Part shown: positions 6,907 to 12,927 of the stretch, in pieces | Numbering within the stretch: position 1 is the first letter of the stretch | Layout: each line of letters begins with the position of its first letter | NCBI GenBank assembly: GCA_013811975.1 | Contig: JACCUF010000249.1 | Span: 1 to 13,133, forward strand | Length of the DNA: 13,133 nt | Reading direction: 5' to 3' | Source: Geodermatophilaceae bacterium | Lineage (GTDB): Bacteria > Actinomycetota > Actinomycetes > Mycobacteriales > Geodermatophilaceae | Position numbers and translations under genes: made by a program | The notes under the pieces: model-generated | Databases searched by the model: none | What the model saw: only the letters and a program-made list of their open reading frames with translations | Told to the model about the DNA's origin: nothing

Positions 6907-7701
6907 TCAGAGGACGAGCTTGCGCTCGTGCGGCTCGAGGTTGTCGTAGTTCCACAACTTCTTGCCGCACACGAACTTCCGGAAGGAATCCGGGCGGTCC
7001 ATGTCATAGATGCCGAATTTGCGGTCGATCAGCTCGTCGTCCTCGGGACCCATGTCGGCCTCGACGCAGTCGACCCCGAGAGAGGCGACTTTGCCGCCGA
7101 CGTAGATCGCCCCGTCGTACATCGAGTCGCCGAGTCCGTGTCCCGCGTCGCCGCAGATGATCTGCCTGCCGCGCTGCATCATGAAGCCGGTGTTGGACCC
7201 GGCAGTGCCGCCGACGATGATCGTGCCGCCCTTCTGGTCGATGCCCGTTCGGGCGCCGACCTGTCCACGGATGACCAGATCACCGCCGCGCAAGGCAGCG
7301 CCGGTGAGCGAACCGGCGTTCTTGTCGATGACCACGACGCCGGCCATCATGTTCTCGGCTACCGACCAGCCGACCCGGCCGGTGATGTGGATCTCCGGTC
7401 CGTCGATGAGCCCGCAGCCGAAGTAGCCGAGGCTGCCCTCGATCCGGATCCGGCAGCGGGTCAGCAGGCCGACGGCAAGTGAGTGCATCGCGCCAGGATT
7501 GAGGAGCGTTACTTCGATGATTCCTTCGCCGTAGATCAAGCGACGGAGCTCGAGGTTGACCTGCCGTGGGGTGAGGCCGGCCGCGTCGAGTTCTGCGGTG
7601 TCACCGGTGACCTTCGCGGTCTTGGGGGCCACTGCGTCCGGCTCGGCCAGGCCACGGACGTCGTAGGCCGTCGTGCGTCGACTGCTCTGCTCCGCCTTCA
7701 T
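6907..7701 (-). CDS. GXGXG-domain protein, glutamate synthase subunit (GlxC/MgsB-like)
   Basis: A 264-residue protein matching the C-terminal GXGXG beta-helix domain of glutamate synthase, which is structural and spaces the amidotransferase from the FMN domain. The repeated glycine pattern runs from about residue 90 to 205: GSLGYFGCGLIDG, GRVGWSVAENMMAG, GGDLVIRGQVGARTG, KGGTIIVGGTAGSNTG and DGAIYVGGKVASLG. The N-terminal 45 residues are polar and lack the fold. ATG 7701 overlaps the upstream amidotransferase stop as ATGA, a strong sign of translational coupling; a GTG at 7710 is in frame but less likely. No catalytic residues are expected. Together with its two neighbours it makes a three-piece glutamate synthase, as in GlxBCD and MgsABC. 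Confidence 0.92.
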   Translation of the reverse strand: MKAEQSSRRTTAYDVRGLAEPDAVAPKTAKVTGDTAELDAAGLTPRQVNLELRRLIYGEGIIEVTLLNPGAMHSLAVGLLTRCRIRIEGSLGYFGCGLIDGPEIHITGRVGWSVAENMMAGVVVIDKNAGSLTGAALRGGDLVIRGQVGARTGIDQKGGTIIVGGTAGSNTGFMMQRGRQIICGDAGHGLGDSMYDGAIYVGGKVASLGVDCVEADMGPEDDELIDRKFGIYDMDRPDSFRKFVCGKKLWNYDNLEPHERKLVL

Positions 7702-8627
7702 CGGGTCCACACCAGGACCTCGGACTCGTACGGATCGTAGGTATCGATCTCGTGGTTGATGATCGCTCGGATCGCCATCTCTTCCGAAGCCAGTGCGACC
7801 ATTTCGTCGCTCTCGTAGAGCACTAGCGGCTTGGCGGCCATCTCGTCCTTGGCGACTCCGAGGCTGTCGTCGGTGACGACGAGGTAGGTGAACACTCCGT
7901 CGAGGTCCTGCAGGCTCTGCTTCATCGCCGTTTCCAGCGACAGCCCGTCAGAGAGCCGTTCAGCGATGTAGACGGCGATGATCTCGGAGTCGCACTCGGA
8001 CTGGAACCGGTGCCCGTTGCGCTCCAGACGACGGCGCCATTGGTGATAGTTAGTCAGCTGACCGTTGTGCACAACGGCCACGTCGGAGAACGGGTAGGCC
8101 CAGTACGGGTGGGCACCAGCGATGTCCACATCGGATTCGGTCGCCATCCGGACGTGACCGATGGCGTGCGTGCCGCGGAAACCCCCAAGCCGGTACTGCT
8201 CAGACACGGTCTCGGCATCGCCCAGGTCCTTGATGATCTCCAGGGAATGTCCCAGGGACAGGACCTCGGCCCCCGGCACGTCCTCGACGTAGTCGGTCAG
8301 CGGCTTGAGATCGCCCTCGTAGCGGAAGGTCGCACGGTAGGCGTACTGCGACTCACCCTCCATCCGGTCGACGGTGGCGCCGATCTTGTTCAACCGCTCC
8401 TCGACCTCGCGACGGCTGACTTCCAAACGCTCGTCGAAATCGAAGTCGTTGGTCTCGTTGGGGTTCGCCAACTTGAAGCGCATCACCAACAGATCGCTCG
8501 GCTGGCCGTACAGCGCATACCCCGTCGAGTCCGGCCCGCGGTGCTTCATCGCCTGGAGCATGCTGGTCATCTCGGCGCCGACGTCACCGTCACGTCCCTT
8601 GTGGATGATTCCTGCGATACCGCACAT
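7698..8627 (-). CDS. Class II glutamine amidotransferase (GlxB/MgsA-like)
   Basis: A 309-residue Ntn-hydrolase that takes the amide group from glutamine (or a gamma-glutamyl amide) and passes it to a synthase domain. MCGIAGIIHKG puts the catalytic Cys at position 2, exposed once Met is removed. HRGPDSTGY follows at 29-37, then GHVRMATES (157-165), HNGQLTN (187-193) and ECDSEI (211-216), which line the glutamine pocket. About 120 residues lie between HRGPDSTG and GHVRMATES, more than in purF- or glmS-type domains, as I recall for the GlxB/MgsA type. ATG 8627 has AAGGAG at 8634-8639, 6 nt away; an upstream in-frame start at 8762 would overlap the ligase gene. It begins 68 nt after the ligase stop. 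That gap contains the palindrome CGCTG-T-CAGCG (8676-8686). Confidence 0.93.
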   Translation of the reverse strand: MCGIAGIIHKGRDGDVGAEMTSMLQAMKHRGPDSTGYALYGQPSDLLVMRFKLANPNETNDFDFDERLEVSRREVEERLNKIGATVDRMEGESQYAYRATFRYEGDLKPLTDYVEDVPGAEVLSLGHSLEIIKDLGDAETVSEQYRLGGFRGTHAIGHVRMATESDVDIAGAHPYWAYPFSDVAVVHNGQLTNYHQWRRRLERNGHRFQSECDSEIIAVYIAERLSDGLSLETAMKQSLQDLDGVFTYLVVTDDSLGVAKDEMAAKPLVLYESDEMVALASEEMAIRAIINHEIDTYDPYESEVLVWTR

Positions 8628-8662
8628 GTTTGTCTCCTTCTCGGATCTCCGGGCTCGTTCGC

Positions 8663-8686
8663 CGCTGTCAGGCCACGCTGTCAGCG
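8663..8686. repeat. Short direct repeat and palindrome between ligase and amidotransferase genes
   Basis: CGCTGTCA occurs at 8663-8670 and again at 8676-8683. The second copy continues into a perfect palindrome, CGCTG-T-CAGCG (8676-8686). It lies in the 68-nt gap inside the operon. An intercistronic stem that affects mRNA stability or attenuates the downstream genes is possible; there is no T-run for termination. Confidence 0.3.
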
Positions 8687-8695
8687 CAGGATGGC

Positions 8696-10093
8696 TCAGG
8701 GCAAAATGTCCAAGTACTCCTTGATGTCCCAGTCGGTAACGGTCGCGCAGTGCCGTTCCCATTCGTCGCGTTTGTAGTGTTCGAACACGCGGTACATCTC
8801 GCCGGGCATGGCCGATTTCACGACCTCGTCGGCGCGCAGCGCCCGCAGGGCGTCGCCCAGGTTCATCGGGATCTTGTGGACGTCCTTGCCCTCGGCCATC
8901 GCCTCGTAGATGTTGCGCTCCTCCGGTGGACCGGGATCGAGCTTGCGCTTCATGCCGTCAGCCATCGCGATGATCAACGCGGCCATCGACAAGTATGGGT
9001 TCACTGCGGAGTCGACCGATCGGTACTCGAACCGATCAGGTGCGCTGACCCGGAGTGCTGTGGTGCGGTTCTGATAGCCCCAATCGGCATACAGCGGTGC
9101 CCAGAAGCCGGCGTCCCACAGGCGTCTATAGGAGTTCACGGTTGGCGAGGTGATGCAGGTCAGCGCGTCCAGGTGCTCCAGGACGCCGCCGATCGCGTTG
9201 AGTCCGAGCTTGCTCGGCTGCCGCGGGTTGTCACCCTCGGGGAGGAAAGCGTTGCGCTCGCCCTCCCACAGGGAGATGTTGTGGTGACAGCCGTTGGCTG
9301 AGACGCCGGTGAACGGTTTGGGCATAAAGCAGGGGAAGAGGCTGAACTCGCGGCCGACCTGCTTGCAGATCTGGCGGTAGGTGGTCAGCCGGTCAGCGGT
9401 GTATTCAGCGCGGTCGAACTGCCAGTTCAGCTCGAGTTGTCCGGGAGCGTCTTCATGGTCGCCCTGGATCATGTCCAGGCCCATCGCCGTGCTGTATTCG
9501 ATGACCCGATGGATGACCGGCTGCAACTCGGAGAACTGATCGATGTGGTAGCAGTAGGGCTTCGTCTTGCCCTCCACGGACGGAGTGCCGTCCGGATTCA
9601 GCTTCAGCCACATCATTTCCGGCTCGGTTCCTACCCGTAGATGCAGCCCGGTGCTCTTCTCGAAATCAGCGTGGATGCGCTTGAGGTTGCCACGACAGTC
9701 CGAAGTGAGGAACGCCCCGGGGTTCTCCTCCTCCTCCCGGCCGCGGAAGAGCGTGCAGAACACCCGCGCGGTCTTCGGGTCCCAGGGCAGCACACAGAAC
9801 GTGTCCACATCGGGGATCCCGATCAGCTCGCGGGACTCCGCGCCGTAACCGATGTAGTCGCCTTGACGGTCGATGAATAAGTTGGCAGTGGCGCCGTAGA
9901 CGAGTTGGAAGCCATTGCGCGCGAACGTCTCCCAGTGGGCGGCAGGTGCGCCCTTGCCCATGATGCGCCCGGTGACCGAAACGAACTGAAAGTAGAGGTA
10001 GGTCACCCCACTTGAATCGATCTCGCGACGGATCCGTTCGACCGCCTCCTGGCGACCCTCCTGGGCGACGAAGTCCTCGATGTCGGTACTCAA
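8696..10093 (-). CDS. Glutamine-synthetase-family ligase, probable gamma-glutamyl-amine synthetase
   Basis: A 465-residue ATP-dependent ligase of the GlnA fold, cytoplasmic and probably dodecameric. Hand alignment to Salmonella GlnA finds the metal ligands (Glu157 and Glu159 in GTEPEMM; Glu214 and Glu221 in GDHEDAPGQLE; His270; Glu356), and the glutamate and phosphate arginines (Arg324, Arg343, Arg348, Arg358). The ammonium-site residues differ: Asp50 aligns with Tyr66 (VYGAT) and Glu327 with Trp331 (GFWAP). This suggests the acceptor is an organic amine rather than ammonia, as in PuuA, GlnA3, GlnA4 and GMAS-type enzymes. There is no adenylylation Tyr motif that I can identify. The start is TTG 10093, with AAGGAGG at 10098-10104; a GTG at 10177 is in frame but would lie upstream of the promoter. 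It is the first gene of the minus-strand operon and divergent from the XRE-cupin regulator. Confidence 0.92.
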   Translation of the reverse strand: MSTDIEDFVAQEGRQEAVERIRREIDSSGVTYLYFQFVSVTGRIMGKGAPAAHWETFARNGFQLVYGATANLFIDRQGDYIGYGAESRELIGIPDVDTFCVLPWDPKTARVFCTLFRGREEEENPGAFLTSDCRGNLKRIHADFEKSTGLHLRVGTEPEMMWLKLNPDGTPSVEGKTKPYCYHIDQFSELQPVIHRVIEYSTAMGLDMIQGDHEDAPGQLELNWQFDRAEYTADRLTTYRQICKQVGREFSLFPCFMPKPFTGVSANGCHHNISLWEGERNAFLPEGDNPRQPSKLGLNAIGGVLEHLDALTCITSPTVNSYRRLWDAGFWAPLYADWGYQNRTTALRVSAPDRFEYRSVDSAVNPYLSMAALIIAMADGMKRKLDPGPPEERNIYEAMAEGKDVHKIPMNLGDALRALRADEVVKSAMPGEMYRVFEHYKRDEWERHCATVTDWDIKEYLDILP

Positions 10094-10097
10094 TGAG

Positions 10098-10104
10098 CCT
10101 CCTT
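10098..10104 (-). promoter_or_regulatory. Ribosome binding site fixing the TTG start of the ligase
   Basis: AAGGAGG on the minus strand is followed by CTCA and then TTG at 10093-10091. The match to the 16S anti-Shine-Dalgarno sequence is full and no ATG or GTG is near, so the rare TTG is the best start. Confidence 0.8.
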
Positions 10105-10124
10105 CGAATGGCCCAGTTCGGGCC

Positions 10125-10135
10125 CAGCCGGGCTG
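10125..10135. repeat. Palindrome in ligase 5' leader
   Basis: CAGCC-G-GGCTG is a perfect palindrome with 5-bp arms in the predicted untranslated leader of the ligase mRNA. It directly abuts the CTGACT repeat at 10133-10150. GGCCCAG also occurs twice nearby (10110-10116 and 10121-10127). The role is unknown. Confidence 0.25.
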
Positions 10136-10150
10136 ACTATTCACAGTCAG
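10133..10150. promoter_or_regulatory. Inverted repeat at the predicted ligase transcription start
   Basis: CTGACT-ATTCAC-AGTCAG is a perfect inverted repeat with 6-bp arms and a 6-nt centre. It covers the bases where transcription from the predicted ligase promoter should begin and touches its -10 element (10149-10154). It may be a second operator or an mRNA 5' hairpin. Confidence 0.4.
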
Positions 10151-10177
10151 TAAACTCTGTCCCCTCTCAGGAGACAA
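10149..10177 (-). promoter_or_regulatory. Predicted sigma70-like promoter of the ligase operon
   Basis: On the minus strand TTGTCT (10177-10172) and TTTACT (10154-10149) are separated by exactly 17 nt, each matching 4 of 6 consensus bases. Transcription would start near 10142, leaving a leader of about 50 nt before TTG 10093. The 19-bp palindrome at 10158-10176 occupies the -35 and most of the spacer, as expected for a repressor site. Confidence 0.5.
10158..10176. promoter_or_regulatory. Candidate operator palindrome in the divergent control region
   Basis: TGTCCCCT-CTC-AGGAGACA: 7 of 8 arm positions pair. It lies between the divergent regulator and ligase genes and overlaps the predicted ligase promoter. 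The most economical ligand is the adjacent XRE-cupin regulator, because members of this family usually repress their divergent neighbour. An exact copy of one arm (AGGGGACA) lies upstream of amt at 12854-12861. Confidence 0.5.
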
Positions 10178-10294
10178 CTATTTCGGATTCAGGACATTCC
10201 TCAGGCGGGTCTGACGGTCAATCGCGAGGACTGGGACTAGCGTTTGGCCCACGCCGCGGTCGCAGTCCGCCGGTCCGGATCCGAGTCGCATGCG

Positions 10295-10300
10295 AGGAGG
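10295..10300 (+). promoter_or_regulatory. Ribosome binding site fixing the TTG start of the XRE-cupin gene
   Basis: AGGAGG is followed by 8 nt and then TTG 10309. The next in-frame candidate, GTG 10324, has no comparable site. The frame is open much further upstream (to 10012), but that part would run antisense across the ligase promoter and start region. Confidence 0.75.
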
Positions 10301-10308
10301 GTACGAGG

Positions 10309-10959
10309 TTGACGATTCGCCCTGTGCCCACATCCGACGCTGACGAGACCGAATCGCGGCAGCCGACATCGGAGTCCTCCGCACTGGCCCAGTCCCTCGG
10401 AGCGATCATCGCCGAGCGGGTGCGAGAATTCCGGCACAGCCACGGCTGGACGGTCGGGATCCTGGCCAGGGAGAGCGGCCTGTCGAAGGGCATGCTGTCC
10501 AAGATCGAGAATGCTCAATCCTCCCCGAGCCTGGCCACCCTCGCTCGGCTGTCCGAGGCGCTTGCGGTACCCGTGACGGCCTTCTTCCGTGGCCTGTCCG
10601 AGGAGCAGGACCTGGTCTACGTCAAGGCCGGAGGCGGCCTGGACATCCAGCACAAAGGCTCCGGCCCGGGACATCGTTATCAGATGCTCGGGACGATGCG
10701 GGCCCCCTATGACAGCCTCGAGCCGATGCTGGTGACCTTGACCGAGCGCACCGAGGTTTTTCCGCTCTACCAGCACGCCGGCACCGAACTGCTGTTCATG
10801 ATCAGCGGCAAGATGGAGTACTGCTACGGCGATCAGCGCTACCTGCTCGAACCGGGCGACGCGATCCAGTTCGTCGGCGAAGTGCTCCACGGGCCGGGTG
10901 AGTTGATTACTTTGCCGATCCAGTTCCTGGCCGTGAAATCGGTGAGCCCCAGCGGCTAG
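10309..10959 (+). CDS. XRE-cupin (PuuR-like) transcriptional regulator
   Basis: A 216-residue cytoplasmic regulator with an N-terminal Cro/C1 helix-turn-helix (about residues 36-92, including LARESGLSKGMLSKIENAQS and SPSLATLARLSEAL) and a C-terminal single-domain cupin (about 130-205, with HAGTELLFMISGKMEY and LEPGDAIQF). This architecture is that of PuuR and related local regulators, in which the cupin senses a small metabolite such as an amine or amino acid derivative. The N-terminal 25 residues are polar and probably disordered. It is divergent from the ligase operon and convergent with the amt-linked small gene, so it sits centrally to both. I infer that it controls the ligase operon, probably as a repressor relieved by substrate or product. 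The effector cannot be read from sequence. Confidence 0.9.
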   Translation: MTIRPVPTSDADETESRQPTSESSALAQSLGAIIAERVREFRHSHGWTVGILARESGLSKGMLSKIENAQSSPSLATLARLSEALAVPVTAFFRGLSEEQDLVYVKAGGGLDIQHKGSGPGHRYQMLGTMRAPYDSLEPMLVTLTERTEVFPLYQHAGTELLFMISGKMEYCYGDQRYLLEPGDAIQFVGEVLHGPGELITLPIQFLAVKSVSPSG

Positions 10960-10967
10960 GAGAGCTC

Positions 10968-11000
10968 ATCGCCGGGCGGGCGAAGGTTTCTTTCGGCGAT
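10968..11000. terminator. Possible bidirectional terminator stem
   Basis: ATCGCCG (10968-10974) and CGGCGAT (10994-11000) form a 7-bp stem around a 19-nt loop, in the 49-nt gap between the convergent regulator and small membrane protein genes. The loop is long and no T-run follows, so confidence is low, but the position is right for a shared terminator. Confidence 0.3.
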
Positions 11001-11008
11001 CCAATGTT

Positions 11009-11317
11009 TCATGCGGGCGGGTTCTCGCGCTCTTCGTCCGGTCCGCCGACGTGGGCCCGGACCTCATCGATGTCCTCGTCGGCGCTCAGGTGCGAGACGC
11101 CGCCGAAGTGCATGGCCCGCTCGATGCCGACCCTCTCGTAGAGTTCGAGCGCCTCGTCGTACTCCTTGTTCTCGTCGCGCATCTGACGGATGTGCCAGCC
11201 GAGCAACAGGAGTACACCGACGACAACGAACACAACTTCGAAGCCCGGAAACGGGTAGAGCGCCGTGATGTCGGCCGGGTTCGTGAACGAGTCGAGACCG
11301 GTGCCCGCGATGATCAC
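11009..11317 (-). CDS. Small single-span membrane protein coupled to the Amt gene
   Basis: A 102-residue protein I do not recognise. About 25 residues with no charge cluster precede one clear membrane segment, FEVVFVVVGVLLLLGWHI (about 26-43). RQMRDENKEYDEALELYERVG then starts a charged, probably helical cytoplasmic domain ending in an acidic, Pro-containing tail. The positive residues after the span predict N-outside, C-inside. GTG 11317 overlaps the amt stop as GTGA and has its own AGGAGG at 11326-11331, so the two proteins are very probably made together. It may be a stabilising or regulatory subunit of the channel. It is not a PII (GlnK) protein, the usual amt partner, and no glnK is visible in the window. 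Confidence 0.85.
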   Translation of the reverse strand: MIIAGTGLDSFTNPADITALYPFPGFEVVFVVVGVLLLLGWHIRQMRDENKEYDEALELYERVGIERAMHFGGVSHLSADEDIDEVRAHVGGPDEERENPPA

Positions 11318-12792
11318 TTCGAGACCCTCCTGTCCTCCCGCGCCGTCGAGCCGGTCGGCTCGGCGCCGTCGAGTCGACCGGCTACCTGATGGCTGATGGT
11401 CGCGGCGGCCGCACGCTCCACCTCAGCGAAGCCGCCCTCGGCCTCGCTGCTCTGGAAATAGGGGTAGGCGTTTCCTTGGCCGTGGGTGTCCAGGCCGGCG
11501 AGCTCGACTGCGCGGGGCACCCGCAGCAGCCCGAACCGGTTCAGCAGCTTTGCCACGCCGAACGCCGGGAGGAAGCCGAGCACGAAGAACATGATGATGG
11601 CCCCCAGCAGGTTTCCCAGCGGGTTTATCGCGGGGAACCCTTCCGGGGTGGTGAACCATGCGGACGTACCCTCGACCGGGGCTGCGGCCGGATAGCCCCA
11701 CAGCACGAAGCCGGCGACCACGACGCCGAAGAAACCGGCGTAGCCATGCACGGCCACCGCGCCGACGGCGTCGTCGATCCGGAAACGCCGTTCCACATAG
11801 TGATGCAGTTTGTATGCCAGCGCCGAGCCGGCCGCACCGATCAGCATCGCCTGCAGTGGGTGGTAGAGGTCGTTGCCAGCCGAGGCGGTAATGATCCCGG
11901 CTAGCCCGCCCGACAGAGTCCAGAACGGGTCGGCCTTGCTCACGATGAAGGCAGCGAGCATCCCGCCCGACAGGGACATCAGGAAGTTGAAAGTGATACC
12001 CGACAGCGTGGTCGGCATCAAGTAGATGTTGGTGCCGGAGAAGAAGGTCCCCGACTCCCCGCCGACGTCGAGGATGGGGATGTTGCAGGCAGCGTAGAAG
12101 CCCCAGAACCCGGTATAGATGAGCAGCAGGCCGATGCAGGTCATCCACACGTTGTGCGGCTTGATCTCGCGGACCTCACCGTTCGGACCGAACTTGCCGA
12201 TCCGCGGACCCAAGACGATCACCACCGCTAGTGCGGTGCCACCGGCGACCGCATGGATGACTCCGGAGGCGTACGCGTCGTGGTAGCCCATCAACTGCAC
12301 CATCCAGCCGTTGGGTGACCAGCCCCAGGCGGCATCGATGATCCAGGTGATCGACCCGAGCATGACGGCGAAGATGAAGAACGCCCCGAGCCGAACCCGC
12401 TCGATGATGGCCCCGGAAACGATCGAGGCGGCGGTCCAGGAGAAGAGCAGGAAAGCGGCCCAGAACACACCATTGATGCGGTCCTGCATGTTCGGCCCCA
12501 TGGCCTCGGCCCACGGCGCGGCGATGTCATTCGCGCCCGACACGATTCCACCGGTGATGCCGGGCCCGTTCGGAAGAGCGAAGTAGAGATACCAGCCGAA
12601 GAAGAAGAAGGTCACGGTGACCAGGGGGATCACCATGATGTTTTTCAGCAGCGTCTGCTGCATGTTCTTGCGGCGGGCCGCCCCCACCTCGTACACGGCG
12701 AACCCCACGTGGATGAGGAACATCATCACGACGGTCACCCAGAAGTAGAACTCCGTGAAGATGACGTTTAGTGCGCCCAACTCTTCGCCCAT
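11314..12792 (-). CDS. amt: Amt-family ammonium (or amine) channel
   Basis: A 492-residue polytopic membrane protein of the Amt/Mep/Rh family. By hand alignment to E. coli AmtB the pore residues are Phe117 (F107), Trp156 (W148), Asp172 (D160), His180 (H168), Phe232 (F215) and His349 (H318), so the twin-histidine pore is intact. The usually invariant GWFGFNxGS reads GFWGFYAAC (228-236), placing Cys236 at the Ser219 position. The C-terminal GLD-x-HG region is present (GLDTHGQGNAY), then a tail of about 45 residues that is longer than usual. ATG 12792 has AAGGAGG at 12801-12807; the frame continues upstream to 12891 but lacks a better site. It is coupled to the small membrane gene by GTGA. It probably imports the nitrogen source used by the neighbouring ligase operon. 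Confidence 0.93.
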   Translation of the reverse strand: MGEELGALNVIFTEFYFWVTVVMMFLIHVGFAVYEVGAARRKNMQQTLLKNIMVIPLVTVTFFFFGWYLYFALPNGPGITGGIVSGANDIAAPWAEAMGPNMQDRINGVFWAAFLLFSWTAASIVSGAIIERVRLGAFFIFAVMLGSITWIIDAAWGWSPNGWMVQLMGYHDAYASGVIHAVAGGTALAVVIVLGPRIGKFGPNGEVREIKPHNVWMTCIGLLLIYTGFWGFYAACNIPILDVGGESGTFFSGTNIYLMPTTLSGITFNFLMSLSGGMLAAFIVSKADPFWTLSGGLAGIITASAGNDLYHPLQAMLIGAAGSALAYKLHHYVERRFRIDDAVGAVAVHGYAGFFGVVVAGFVLWGYPAAAPVEGTSAWFTTPEGFPAINPLGNLLGAIIMFFVLGFLPAFGVAKLLNRFGLLRVPRAVELAGLDTHGQGNAYPYFQSSEAEGGFAEVERAAAATISHQVAGRLDGAEPTGSTAREDRRVSK

Positions 12793-12848
12793 GACCCGGT
12801 CCTCCTTGTGCACCTCAGGCCTCCGCGATCTAGTTGAAGGCGATTCGC

Positions 12849-12878
12849 AGACTAGGGGACACGCGCCATCGAGAACAA
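12849..12878 (-). promoter_or_regulatory. Weak promoter candidate and operator half-site upstream of amt
   Basis: On the minus strand TTGTTC (12878-12873), an 18-nt gap and TAGTCT (12854-12849) could be a promoter, although each hexamer matches only about half of the consensus. Just upstream of and touching the -10 is TGTCCCCT (12861-12854), identical to one arm of the palindrome at 10158-10176. The second arm is not present here (about 3 of 8). The 135-nt gap to the upstream regulator gene leaves room for a separate amt promoter. Confidence 0.3.
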
Positions 12879-12927
12879 CCCCACAATGCAACCCCGTTTC
12901 ATGCGAGGAAATGGCACATCGGATCGG

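Noticed and set aside
10012..10308. N-terminal extension of the XRE-cupin gene starting at 10012
   Set aside because: This would run antisense over the start and promoter of the ligase gene; a good AGGAGG before TTG 10309 and the family length support the shorter form.
12870..12920. Possible GlnR box upstream of amt (a GAAAC element within CATGAAACGGGG on the minus strand)
   Set aside because: GAAAC is present but the partner element 6 nt upstream reads TTTCC, a poor match to GTNAC. GlnR control is plausible from the gene set but not supported by this site.
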